Shown: positions 16,672-25,855 of the stretch, piece after piece
Layout of the letters: each line of letters opens with the position of its first letter
How positions within the stretch are numbered: position 1 is the stretch's first letter
Assembly: GCF_021513155.1 (NCBI RefSeq)
Contig: NZ_CP090983.1
Location: 205,001-269,000, forward strand
Reading direction: 5' to 3'
From: Jeotgalibaca sp. MA1X17-3
GTDB taxonomy: Bacteria; Bacillota; Bacilli; Lactobacillales; Aerococcaceae
DNA length: 64,000 bases
The notes under the pieces: generated by a model
What the model was told of the DNA's origin: nothing
What the model saw: the letters and a program-made list of their open reading frames with translations, nothing else
Databases searched by the model: none
Translations under genes and position numbers: made by a program

Positions 16672-17025
16672 ATGAAAAAATCCTTTCGAGTAAAAAAAGA
16701 AAAAGAATTTCAAAAAGTATTTCACAGCGGTTCCTCCAAAGCGAACCGTCAATTTGTGGTGTACGTTTTGGCTAAAGAGGATCAGAGTCATTTTCGTGTA
16801 GGTATCTCCGTGGGGAAAAAAGTAGGAAATGCAGTAATGCGAAATTCAGTTAAACGAAAGATTCGTCAAGCATTATTAGAATTAAAACCAACGATTCAAT
16901 CTGAAATAGACTTTATTATCATTGCTCGTCCTCCGACCGTAAAATTATCTACAGAAGAAATAAAAAAAAGTCTTATACATGTGTTAAAATTGGCTCATGT
17001 ATTATATGAACAAAAACAGATTTAA
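16672..17025 (+). CDS. rnpA: ribonuclease P protein component
   Basis: From ATG 16672 (MKKSFRVKKEKEFQKV, RBS GAGGG) the protein has 117 residues; earlier in-frame codons are not family sequence. The RNase P signature RNSVKRKIRQ is intact, with the upstream RVGISVGKKVG. It assists the RNase P RNA in tRNA 5' processing. Confidence 0.96.
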   Translation: MKKSFRVKKEKEFQKVFHSGSSKANRQFVVYVLAKEDQSHFRVGISVGKKVGNAVMRNSVKRKIRQALLELKPTIQSEIDFIIIARPPTVKLSTEEIKKSLIHVLKLAHVLYEQKQI

Positions 17026-17038
17026 GGAGGAATTTCTC

Positions 17039-17868
17039 TTGTCTAAGCGTAAACGACTACTTTTTACACTAGGGTTGGTTACTGTTATGATGGTATTATC
17101 AGCATGTAGCAGTACACCAATTACTTCAGAAAGCACAGGTTTTTGGGACGGAATTGTAATTTATAATTTCTCTCGTGTTATTATTTGGTTTTCTAATTTG
17201 TTTTTTGGCAATTATGGGATGGGAATTATTGTTTTCACCATCATCATTCGTTTTATTCTAGCTCCACTAAATCATTTTCAAACACAAAGCACTAGAAAAA
17301 TGTCAAAGATACAACCAGAAATAAAAGCATTACAAGAGAAATATTCTACTAAAGATACCCAAACACGGGAACTCTTACAGGCAGAAACTTCTAAATTATA
17401 TGCAGAAAATAGTGTAAATCCTTATATGGGTTGTCTTCCAGCACTTGTACAGATGCCTGTTATGATTGCTTTGTATCAAGCTATTAGCCGAACAGAAGTG
17501 TTACGTTCTGGAAACTTTTTATGGATGAACTTAGGTGAACAGGATCCTTACTTTGTTCTACCAATTTTAGCTGCAATTTTAACGTATTTCACATCAAAAT
17601 TGACCATGATGGCCCAACCAGATGGCGGCGGTCCTGGAAAATCAATGATGTATGCAATGCCAATCATGATTTTATTCATTGGGGTTAGTCTTCCGAGTGC
17701 GCTTTCTTTATACTGGGTAATTAGTAATGCCTTCTCAGTGGGGCAAACGATGCTTATGAATAATCCATATAAAATTATTCGTGAGCGTGAAGAAGAAGAG
17801 CAAAGACAAAGAGATTTAGCTAAAGCGCTAGAAAAAGCAAAAAATCCGAAAAGGAAAAAAGAAGATAA
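17039..17868 (+). CDS. yidC: membrane protein insertase YidC (SpoIIIJ family), 3' end fused out of frame to khpB
   Basis: Start TTG 17039 follows AAGGAGG by eight bases; the upstream ATG at 16997 lies inside rnpA. A lipoprotein signal ends in LSAC. The 60KD_IMP core shows the conserved Arg in IRFILAPLNHFQ and the five-helix pattern, with PALVQMPVMIALYQAI. As written, the frame runs on into khpB to 18067. One added A in the 6-A run at 17855-17860 ends the protein at KNPKRKKRR with a TAA at 17866, giving 276 residues and the basic tail normal for YidC. A shortened base run is the likely cause. Confidence 0.92.
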
Positions 17869-17902
17869 TCATATTTTTGGAGCAGAAGGGATGGAACCTC
17901 TA

Positions 17903-18750
17903 ATGGAAAAGGAAAAAATTACTGTGCGTGATATGACTGTTGAAAAGGCCGTGAGCAAAGGTTTGGTACAATTAGGTTTAGATTCTCAGGATGTTGATAT
18001 TGAAATTATCTCAGAAGGAAAAAAGGCCTCTTTGGTTTTGGTTCAAGAGAAGCAATCGTGGAATTAACTCCTAAGCACGTACCTAAACTGGAAGAAGCAG
18101 GAAATATTTCTTTATTCGAAAATAAAGAACGAGCAGATTATATTTCCGATAACCAAGATGAGGAAAATTTAGGTTCTGATCAAAATAACTATGAATATTC
18201 GGAAACCATTGAATATGCTGATTTGGATGAGCCGAAACATTCAAATCTAGATCAGACAAAACCAATAATTGAAGATGATGAAACATCCTTATCTTCCCGT
18301 CAAGATGCCATTCGACATGTCATTACATACTTAGAAGATGTGGTAGAAGTGTATGGAGCGTCTGCTAAAGTATCTGTAGACGAAAAACATAATCTGATTA
18401 CTTTTAATATTGATACAAATAAAGCGGGTCTGGTTATTGGGAAGCATGGTAAAATTATTAATTCCTTACAGACTTTAGCCCAGACGATTTTTCAGTATCA
18501 CCAACAAAGACGTGTTGCGGTCGTCGTGAATGTAGGCGATTATCGTCAACGAAGAGAATCAATTCTACAAAATATTGCAGATCGAACGGCTGAACGTGTT
18601 TTACGAACCAAACAGCCTATCTTTCTTGAGCCGTTACCTGCTTTTGAAAGAAAGCAAATACATGCTCGTCTAAGTAAAGATACACGGATTTCTACCCATT
18701 CAGAAGGAAAAGAACCACATCGGTATCTAGTAGTAGAAGTGGCTAAATAA
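17903..18750 (+). pseudogene. khpB: RNA-binding protein KhpB/Jag, frame broken at a 6-A run
   Basis: The true start is ATG 17903 (MEKEKITVRDMTVEKAV), opening a Jag-N domain. One added A at 18019-18024 restores KKGLFGFGSREAIVELTPK and joins the second frame, for 282 residues. A very acidic linker of about 85 residues (with NQDEENLGSDQ) leads to the KH domain (GLVIGKHGKIINSLQ) and the R3H domain (ERKQIHARLSKD). KhpB works with KhpA in RNA binding and cell elongation control in streptococci. The gene is followed by a terminator. Confidence 0.88.
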
Positions 18751-18760
18751 AATAAGAAGC

Positions 18761-18798
18761 AAGCGAGGAGATACTTTAAAAGTGCTTCCTCGCTTTTT
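18761..18798 (+). terminator. intrinsic terminator after khpB
   Basis: The stem AAGCGAGGA/TCCTCGCTT is followed by a T-tract. Confidence 0.85.
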
Positions 18799-18901
18799 CT
18801 GTTATTCTTTTAAATTATTATCTATCAAATTTGGATGCACGTTAAAGCGAAGAAAAAGATGGGTTTATATGTGAAAATAAAAGAATATTAACAAAAATGA
18901 A

Positions 18902-18938
18902 AGAATGCGTTTACAATTAAAGGTTTTTAGGCTATTAT
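18902..18938 (+). promoter_or_regulatory. promoter with overlapping cre-like site upstream of the sugar ABC operon
   Basis: TTTACA (18910-18915), a 17-base spacer and TATTAT (18933-18938) form a promoter. AGAATGCGTTTACA (18902-18915) matches the CcpA cre consensus TGWAANCGNTNWCA at 12 of 14 positions and covers the -35. The start would be about 470 bases before the binding-protein gene. A second cre-like TGCAAACGCCAACA lies at 19374-19387. The rest of the 665-base gap (18751-19415) shows no gene. Confidence 0.55.
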
Positions 18939-19085
18939 TAGACATAGGGTTAACACGTTAAGCGATTAGAAATCGTATATTCCTTTAAAAGCCTTTTGTG
19001 TTAATCATTTAATATACTTTTCAAAAAGTAAGACTTCATTACGATTTGCTATTTTGATGTTCTTTTGCTAAAAAAATTTAGATAG

Positions 19086-19119
19086 TTAAGAAGAGTTATT
19101 GTTTTATAACTCTTCTTAA
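19086..19119 (+). other. perfect 14-bp hairpin in the long leader
   Basis: TTAAGAAGAGTTAT pairs perfectly with ATAACTCTTCTTAA across a 6-base loop. No T-tract follows, so it is not a standard terminator. It could be an mRNA stability or regulatory element, or the end of a short RNA from the promoter at 18910. Confidence 0.5.
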
Positions 19120-19415
19120 TCACAAAATTACAAAAAAGAAGAAAGGAACTCTATTAAATATCTACCCGTTTTTGATAACGTATTCAAAACGAATAAAAAT
19201 AAAAAGTATTAGAAAGTATTAGCTAGTAATGAATGATTACGGACTATTTAGGTAAAAAAATATCTAAATTGAAAAGTATTAATATAAATTATCTGTTTCT
19301 CATAATCAGAAGGTAAAATGATATACATTAGATTAGGTGGAAAATGGAAGGATTTATATTTTTGTGAAATGCAAACGCCAACAAAAATAGAATTATAAAA
19401 TAGGAGGAAAAAGAA

Positions 19416-20707
19416 ATGAATAGAAAGATTAAAGCAATATTAGGAGTAGGTTTGGCTGGATTCGTATTGGCATCATGTGGAGGTAATGAATCAAGCGATG
19501 GCGATGTGAGTTCAGATGCATCAGATGTAGCAGTAGAGAGCGGAATTTATGATGGTGTAGAACTCGTATATTGGTCAGGTTGGGAATCATCAGAATCTCA
19601 AGGGTTGGTAATTTCAGAGGCTGTCAAAGAGTTTGAAAATGAAACCGGTGCTAAAGTTCAGCTAGAATTTAAAGGAAGAAAAGGAATCAAAGAAGGATTA
19701 ATTCCAGCGTTGGATGCAAACCAAAAAATTGATATGTTTGATGGAGCCGCAAATAAAGCTAGTTTTGGTGACCGTGTCATTAGCCTGGAAGATCTAGTTA
19801 GTCAAAAAGACTACGAAAAAGATACAAATCCAGTTGTGATGGAATTGATGAGAAGTTATCATGATGGAGAGCTAAAAGAAATTCCTTATCAAGAAAAAGC
19901 AAATGGGTACTTGTACAATAAACAATTATTTAAAGATGCAGGTATCGATGAAGTACCAGAAACGACAGATGAATTACTTGAAGTTGCAAAAAAATTAAAA
20001 GATAGCGATGTTATTCCATTTACAACAGATGATGCTTATGCAATGCAAGCATTCGGAATGCACTTAGGTCGTTTATTAGGAAATGATGGAGCAACAGCTG
20101 TTGCAAGCGAGGGCAATTGGGATGCTCCAGAGGTTTTGGAAACTGCAGAGTATTTTGAAAAACTAGCAGCAGAAGGTTATTTCTCTGATAAAGTTGCATC
20201 CAATGTTTAGTAACAGGACAAAACACTGAATTTGCAACAGGAAAAGTAGCTATGTATGCATCAGGAACTTGGACTCCAAATGAAGTAAAACCAATTACTG
20301 GCGAAGATTTTGAATGGGGATTTTTCAACTATCCTGAAGTAGAAAATGGCGTAAATGGTTTAGAAACAATGGTTATTGGAAGTCAAAGTTTTGCTATTAC
20401 TTCTATTGCAGAAAATCCAGAAGCAGCATTTGATTTGATTGAAAAACTAACACGTGGTGAATGGGATGAAAAAATAGCTAAAGAAACTCTTGGAATTCCA
20501 ACAGATATTAATAATACTGAATGGCCAGAAGAACTAACAGATGTTCGATCATATTTTGAAAATGCTACTGGTATCTTCTCAAAATCTGCTGGAATAGAAG
20601 ATAATCCAGAAATTGTTCCTGCTTTGAAAGAAAACTTGTTGAATTTATATGGTGGTAGACTAACAGCTCAAGAATTTGTAGATAACATGGAAAAAGCAGC
20701 TAAATAA
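19416..20707 (+). pseudogene. carbohydrate ABC transporter substrate-binding lipoprotein, frame broken at 20206
   Basis: A lipoprotein signal with lipobox LASC is followed by an acidic serine-rich linker and the family 1 extracellular solute-binding fold (ELVYWSGWESSESQG, then ANGYLYNKQLFKDAGIDE). The first frame stops at 20210. One extra T in the TTT at 20206-20208 joins it to the second frame through NVLVTGQNTEFATGKVAMY, giving 430 residues. The gene is first in an operon with two permeases and a sulfatase, so the ligand is probably an oligosaccharide, perhaps sulfated (inference). No ATPase is encoded; a shared MsmX-type ATPase elsewhere is expected. RBS AGGAGG. Confidence 0.88.
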
Positions 20708-20745
20708 TTAATTAAAGTAAGTTCTTTTAGTTAGGAGAAAATAAA

Positions 20746-21654
20746 ATGAAACGAAATAGAAATATGATTCTTGCTTTTACTGTACCTGCAACCGCTTTGT
20801 TCCTCATCATCTTTATCTATCCTATTATTAGGACAACTTTGATGAGTTTCTTCACAATTCAAGAAATTACTGATGTGTTCAGTAAATGGACATTCGTTGG
20901 CGTAAAGAATTATGTTGATTTAATGAAAAGCAGTTTGTTTGTACAATCCTGGATAAATTTATTCAAGATATTTGTACTAGGTGGGGTACTTACATTAGGA
21001 ACATCACTTATATTAGCGGTGATTGTAGAAAGTGGTGTTAAGGGTAAGAGCTTTTTTAGAGCAGCAATTTATTTACCAAATGTTATCAGTTCTGTAGCAA
21101 TGGCGACAATGTGGATCCAGTATGTATTCAATTCATCTTATGGCCTCCTCACTAACTTGTTTTCAGCTTTGGGCTTAGATTCTTTGGCAAGTATTCAATG
21201 GCTAGACAGTGAACATAAGTTCACTGCCTTACTGGTTTCCTATTGTTTTGGAATGATTGGACACTTCATGTTAATTTGGATTAGTGGGATTACACGTATT
21301 CCTACTGAATTATATGAAGCAGCGAGTATTGATGGCGCTAGTAAATTAAACCAGTTCATAAATATAACAGTACCTTTGTTAAAAGGGATTTTTAGAACAA
21401 ACCTTATCATGTGGTCAATTAGTGTTTCGGGATTCTTTCTTTGGGCTAAACTTTTCTCACCATTAGTAGCTGACACACAAACAGTTGTACCAATGATCTA
21501 TATGTATCAGCAACTATTTGGAACAGAAGATTTAGGTAAAGTTGCACGAGATGCTGGTAGTGGTGCTGCGGTGGGAGTCTTGTTGACTCTATTCGTTGTA
21601 ACGGTATTTATTGTCGTTAATAAAACTCTCAAACATGATGATTTAGAGTTCTAA
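20746..21654 (+). CDS. carbohydrate ABC transporter permease, MalF/UgpA type
   Basis: The protein has 302 residues and six predicted membrane helices starting with LAFTVPATALFLIIFIYP. The ATPase-contact EAA loop reads ELYEAASIDGASKLNQF. It lies 38 bases after the binding-protein gene and 14 before the second permease, so the genes are co-transcribed. RBS TAGGAG. Confidence 0.94.
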   Translation: MKRNRNMILAFTVPATALFLIIFIYPIIRTTLMSFFTIQEITDVFSKWTFVGVKNYVDLMKSSLFVQSWINLFKIFVLGGVLTLGTSLILAVIVESGVKGKSFFRAAIYLPNVISSVAMATMWIQYVFNSSYGLLTNLFSALGLDSLASIQWLDSEHKFTALLVSYCFGMIGHFMLIWISGITRIPTELYEAASIDGASKLNQFINITVPLLKGIFRTNLIMWSISVSGFFLWAKLFSPLVADTQTVVPMIYMYQQLFGTEDLGKVARDAGSGAAVGVLLTLFVVTVFIVVNKTLKHDDLEF

Positions 21655-21668
21655 GGAGGGAAATCTAA

Positions 21669-22532
21669 GTGAAAAAAAATAAAAGTAAATTTGCAAAACA
21701 GTTAGAGCTTGTACCAGGCTATTTAGTGTTAATAGCCTGGGTCGGCTTTACAGCAGTGATTCTGTTCTGGGTAATCGCGGCTAGTTTATCTACTACAGGA
21801 CAAATTTTTTCAGGTACTATTTTTCAATTTGAAACAGGGCTTCATTGGGAAAATTACGCTAAAGCATGGACTGCAGGAAATGTTTCTGTATTCTTTAAGA
21901 ACTCGTTAATTTATGCAATTACATCTTGTATCTTATTAATTGTCATTTGTGCTCCGTATGCTTATGCATTACAGCGCTTTGACTTTAAAGGAAAAGATAC
22001 AATCAAAAGATTGTTATCTGCTGCATCAGGTGTACCAGTAATTATGATTATTATCCCACTTTATATGTACGTAGCACGTATGGGACTTTTACAATATGAA
22101 TGGTCGAACCGGATTGTTTTGATAACATTATTTGTGGCAACTAAAATTCCATATACTACCATATTCTTGATGGCTTACTATGAAAATATTTCTAGAACAT
22201 ATGAAGAAGCTGCTGCAATTGATGGTTGTCCGCCAGTCAAAACATTTTGGCAGATTATCTTTCCCCTTGTACAAGGGGGAATTGCTACTGTAACGATTTT
22301 TAATTTCATTGGTATTTGGAATGAATATTTCCTATCCTTATTATTCGTCAATTCAGATGCTTTACGTCCAGTAGCTCTAGGGTTGTTCTCTTTGATTAAT
22401 GGAATGCAATATAGCGGTGACTGGGCTGGGTTGTTTGCATCCGTTATCATCGTATTCATGCCTACCTTCATCATTTATGTTTTCTTATCGAAGAAAATTA
22501 TTGGTGGCCTTGTCGGTGGTGTGAAAGGTTAA
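21669..22532 (+). CDS. carbohydrate ABC transporter permease, MalG/UgpE type
   Basis: The protein has 287 residues and six membrane helices. The EAA loop reads TYEEAAAIDGCPPVKTFWQI. It pairs with the upstream MalF-type permease to form the channel of the importer. GTG start with RBS AAGGAGG. Confidence 0.94.
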   Translation: MKKNKSKFAKQLELVPGYLVLIAWVGFTAVILFWVIAASLSTTGQIFSGTIFQFETGLHWENYAKAWTAGNVSVFFKNSLIYAITSCILLIVICAPYAYALQRFDFKGKDTIKRLLSAASGVPVIMIIIPLYMYVARMGLLQYEWSNRIVLITLFVATKIPYTTIFLMAYYENISRTYEEAAAIDGCPPVKTFWQIIFPLVQGGIATVTIFNFIGIWNEYFLSLLFVNSDALRPVALGLFSLINGMQYSGDWAGLFASVIIVFMPTFIIYVFLSKKIIGGLVGGVKG

Positions 22533-22572
22533 TTATTTATGAATGAGTACAAAGGAAAGGATTGAATGGCGA

Positions 22573-23994
22573 ATGAAACAAAAAAACTTAATTTATATTT
22601 TTGCTGATCAATGGCGAAGTAGTTCAGTAGGTTTTGTAGGTGAAGAAGCAGTTGATACACCAAATATTGATCAATTTCGAGAGGAAGCAACAAATTGTGA
22701 TCAAGTATTTAGTTCGTTCCCTCTATGCTCTCCTCATCGAGCTAGCTTAATGACAGGGAAATATCCTTTGTCTGCTGGATTTTTTACAAATGCTAAACCA
22801 GGATTAAAGGTTCGTCTCCAAGACCACGAGGTTGGTGTGGGAGATACCTTGAAAAAAGCTGGATATCAAACTGCTTATATTGGTAAGTGGCACCTAGATG
22901 AACCAGAAGTTAATCATGAGGAAGAGCCGGTTTCGGGTGCTAGAAATTGGGATGCATTTACCCCACCAGGACCTAGAAGACATGGATTTGATTATTGGTA
23001 TTCTTATGGTACATATGATGAACATCTTCATCCGCATTACTGGCAAGACACTCCAGAAATGATTCAGGTGGATGAATGGTCTGTGGCACATGAAACAGAA
23101 AAAGCAATTGAGTATCTAGAAGAAAAACGTCAACCAGATCAGCCTTTTGCAATGTATTTATCTTGGAATCCACCGCATAGTCCTTATGAGAAAGTACCAG
23201 AAAAGTATTTGGATCTCTATAAAGACAAAGATATTTCCCTACGTAAGAACGTAAAGGTTGAAAATCTTCATCATCATACTGGCGAACAAGAACCCTATGA
23301 TAAAGAAGAATTAACTTTAGCTACGAAAAGATATTATGCAGCGATTTCGGGAATTGATGATCATTTTAGTAAATTGATGGATTACCTGAAAGAAACAGGT
23401 CTTTATGAGGACACGGTTATCGTTCTATCTTCCGATCACGGTGATATGTTAGGTTCTCAAGGGCTAATGGGGAAACATGTTTGGTATGAAGAAGCGATTC
23501 ATATCCCGTGTATTTTCAGAGTTCCTGGTAACAATAAAGAAACATGTCATACGATTATGGCGAGTCAAGATATGATGCCTACTGTACTCGGATTATTGGA
23601 TATAGCGATACCTGAAACGGTAGAAGGTGAAGATTGTTCTAGTTATATTCTTACAGACCAAGAAGATTACGACCGTGTCAGCTTTATTGTTGCCTGTCCA
23701 GGAAAAGCAACGCTTGTTGAAAAATATAAAGAACATAACTTAGATTCCAAAGACTTTGGTTGGAGAGCCGTTCGAACACAAACGTATACGTATGTCATGT
23801 CACTTGGCTATGATATTGTCGCAGATAAACAGCGACATTTGTATAACATTGCGGAAGATCCTTATCAAATGAATCCATTAGATGTAGAAAAAGCTGAAAA
23901 TCAGGAAATAATTAAAAATCTTGAAGGAAAACTTACTAATTGGATGAAGGAACAAAAAGATGGGTTTATAGAAAATTGGCTTGCTCAAGACTAA
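22573..23994 (+). CDS. type I sulfatase, cysteine class, cytosolic
   Basis: The signature CSPHRASLMTGKYP carries the Cys that must be converted to formylglycine. Metal-binding residues appear in FADQWR near the N-terminus and SSDHGDMLG later, with GKWHLDE supplying further active-site residues. There is no signal peptide, so it acts in the cytoplasm, presumably on a sulfated sugar brought in by the adjacent ABC importer (inference). I start at ATG 22573 (MKQKNLIYIF), which gives the normal family N-terminus; ATG 22543 is possible. No formylglycine-generating enzyme or anSME maturase is in the window. The last gene of the operon, followed by a strong terminator. Confidence 0.9.
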   Translation: MKQKNLIYIFADQWRSSSVGFVGEEAVDTPNIDQFREEATNCDQVFSSFPLCSPHRASLMTGKYPLSAGFFTNAKPGLKVRLQDHEVGVGDTLKKAGYQTAYIGKWHLDEPEVNHEEEPVSGARNWDAFTPPGPRRHGFDYWYSYGTYDEHLHPHYWQDTPEMIQVDEWSVAHETEKAIEYLEEKRQPDQPFAMYLSWNPPHSPYEKVPEKYLDLYKDKDISLRKNVKVENLHHHTGEQEPYDKEELTLATKRYYAAISGIDDHFSKLMDYLKETGLYEDTVIVLSSDHGDMLGSQGLMGKHVWYEEAIHIPCIFRVPGNNKETCHTIMASQDMMPTVLGLLDIAIPETVEGEDCSSYILTDQEDYDRVSFIVACPGKATLVEKYKEHNLDSKDFGWRAVRTQTYTYVMSLGYDIVADKQRHLYNIAEDPYQMNPLDVEKAENQEIIKNLEGKLTNWMKEQKDGFIENWLAQD

Positions 23995-24002
23995 AATATA
24001 AT

Positions 24003-24050
24003 AAAAAACGGTTGAAATGGTATGTTTTTATGCCATTTCAACCGTTTTTT
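24003..24050. terminator. bidirectional terminator between the sulfatase gene and gpmA
   Basis: An 18-bp perfect stem (24003-24020 with 24033-24050) has A and T tracts on both sides and serves the two convergent genes. Its right edge touches the gpmA stop. Confidence 0.92.
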
Positions 24051-24736
24051 TATAGATAATATTTTTTAATAACATTTAACTCTTTATCCAACTCGTAAAC
24101 AAGAGGTTGTCCAGTAGGTATCTCTAAATCCACAATGTCTTTATCAGATATATTTTCCATATACTTTGCTAATGCTCGTAATGAATTACCGTGTGCAGCT
24201 ACTAGTACTGTTTTTTTGTCTAAAATAGCAGGTGCAATTTGATCTTCCCACAAAGGAATAACTCGATGTAAGGTAGTTTGTAGATTCTCTCCCATCGGAA
24301 CCACACGTTTTTGTAAGTGATCATATCGGCGATCATTTAAGGCTGAATCTGGGTCGTCAGGTTTCAAAAGAGGAGGAAGAGTATGATAAGAACGACGCCA
24401 AATATGAACTTGTTTTTCACCAAATTCTTTGGCCACTTCTTCTTTATTAAGACCTTGTAAGGCTCCATAGTGGCGCTCATTTAATCGCCAAGATTTGATT
24501 TCTGGTATCCATAATTGATCTGATTCTTCCAAAATAATATGACAAGTTCTAATAGCTCGTTTCAGTACAGAAGTAAAAGCCATATCCAATTCAATGCCTG
24601 CTTCTTTTATTTTTTGTCCTGCTTGATGAGCTTCATCTATTCCTTGTTGAGTTAACCCAACATCAACCCAACCGGTAAATTTATTTAGGGCATTCCATTC
24701 ACTTTGTCCATGACGTACAAAAATAACTCGACTCAT
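24050..24736 (-). CDS. gpmA: 2,3-bisphosphoglycerate-dependent phosphoglycerate mutase
   Basis: The protein has 228 residues. The phosphohistidine motif VRHGQSEWN lies at the N-terminus, followed by FTGWVDVGLT. The second His is in VAAHGNSLRAL. Residues ERHYGALQGLNK contain the acid catalyst. It interconverts 3- and 2-phosphoglycerate in glycolysis. It stands alone, convergent to the sulfatase operon. Confidence 0.97.
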   Translation of the reverse strand: MSRVIFVRHGQSEWNALNKFTGWVDVGLTQQGIDEAHQAGQKIKEAGIELDMAFTSVLKRAIRTCHIILEESDQLWIPEIKSWRLNERHYGALQGLNKEEVAKEFGEKQVHIWRRSYHTLPPLLKPDDPDSALNDRRYDHLQKRVVPMGENLQTTLHRVIPLWEDQIAPAILDKKTVLVAAHGNSLRALAKYMENISDKDIVDLEIPTGQPLVYELDKELNVIKKYYL

Positions 24737-25008
24737 ATTTGTCCCTACTTTCTTTTATAGTTCTTACGCTTATTATACACCTTAATTGAGGGAAAAATCA
24801 CAGATTTCATTTCTATAAAAAAGGATGATCCTCATTGTTAATTTTTGCTATGCTAGAACAAGAGTAGATAAAGATAATATAAACACCTAATAGAACCATC
24901 CAGCGTAGCTTAAGAGCCTTTAAAAGAGTTTAAAAGATAGGTATTCTCGATCATCTTTACTTTATTTCATATTTGTATACTAAAAAAACAGATGAATAGG
25001 AGAAAGGA

Positions 25009-25153
25009 CCGTTTCAAAAGATGGTTATTTATAGAACGCGATGCGTTCTAAAGTCATAACGACAAGAGGGGAATCGCTAGCAAGAAGGAGATAAAAGTCT
25101 TTACAGAGGCGTTCTGTTTTTTATAGGCGTTACAGAACGATAAAGAACGCCTC
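25009..25153 (+). other. unassigned structured intergenic element with short leader-like ORF
   Basis: In the 518-base gene-free stretch 24737-25254, an AGGAGAAAGGA sequence precedes a 12-codon ORF (25021-25059, MVIYRTRCVLKS). The ORF spans the palindrome TAGAACGC-GAT-GCGTTCTA (25032-25050). Downstream, GAGGCGTTCT (25106-25115) pairs perfectly with AGAACGCCTC (25144-25153). The repeated GCGTTCT and AGAACGC segments could form alternative pairings. No plus-strand gene follows, and I cannot name a known RNA family. The rest of the gap shows nothing clear. Confidence 0.4.
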
Positions 25154-25200
25154 GTTTTACAAAGTTAGAAATTTATAATAGAAAAGGGCTACGAAAATAC

Positions 25201-25233
25201 AAAAAAAGCTGAGGGTTTGCCTCAACTTTTTTG
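25201..25233 (-). terminator. intrinsic terminator after the OsmC gene
   Basis: A hairpin around GCTGAGG/CCTCAAC (one mismatch) is bracketed by A and T runs. It lies behind the minus-strand OsmC gene. Confidence 0.7.
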
Positions 25234-25254
25234 TATATTATTTTTATTTTGATT

Positions 25255-25662
25255 CTAGGATACAGTTACGATTGTTTCGATAGTATTTTTGTCACTATCC
25301 ATTAGGTTTGCTACTGGACAACCAGTTGCAACAATCGTTTGTAGTTGGCGGAGTTCTGTTTCATCTACTGTTGCGCCAACAACATTTAATCGAACAGTCA
25401 TACTTACTGTTATATTTTTGTTTGGTCCATTAAATTCATAGTCAATTTCTGTATTAACACGCTGATACTCAATTTCTTTAGAATCTAAAAAGCTTTTTGC
25501 AACCATCGTTTTACAAGCTGCAACAGCTGCAATCAGCATATCACTTGGATTTGCACCCGTTCCTTTTCCACCGTTTTCTTTCGATTGATCAATTAGGTAT
25601 TCGTGACCATCTACATCCAACGTTACTTGATACGTATCCATCATTTCAGCAGTTAATTTCAT
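25255..25662 (-). CDS. OsmC/Ohr-family protein
   Basis: The protein has 135 residues. Two cysteines sit in the family positions, AAVAACKTMVAKSF and VATGCPVANLM. OsmC/Ohr proteins reduce organic hydroperoxides with this Cys pair using lipoylated or small-thiol reductants. The sequence looks closer to the YhfA-like OsmC branch than to Ohr, so the substrate is uncertain. Monocistronic, with its own terminator. Confidence 0.88.
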   Translation of the reverse strand: MKLTAEMMDTYQVTLDVDGHEYLIDQSKENGGKGTGANPSDMLIAAVAACKTMVAKSFLDSKEIEYQRVNTEIDYEFNGPNKNITVSMTVRLNVVGATVDETELRQLQTIVATGCPVANLMDSDKNTIETIVTVS

Positions 25663-25855
25663 TATATACCTTCTTTCTCTTTTTTATATAGTAACATGAA
25701 AAAATAAGACTACCAATTAATTAGCAGTATAGAATTTTATTTTAATATACATTATTAGCAAATAGGTATGCTTTATTATTATAATGGAGAAGAATACTAG
25801 ATACTTACTAATCTTAGTTATTTTTGATTTCTTATCAGCACTTGATACATACCAA

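Noticed and set aside
17039..18067. A genuine YidC-Jag fusion protein
   Set aside because: Restoring one A gives the normal YidC basic tail and an independent KhpB start; the fused frame also destroys the Jag-N end.
24780..25153. T-box or other known riboswitch in the gpmA-OsmC gap
   Set aside because: No T-box AGGGTGG-type sequence or recognisable riboswitch core is present and no gene follows on the plus strand.
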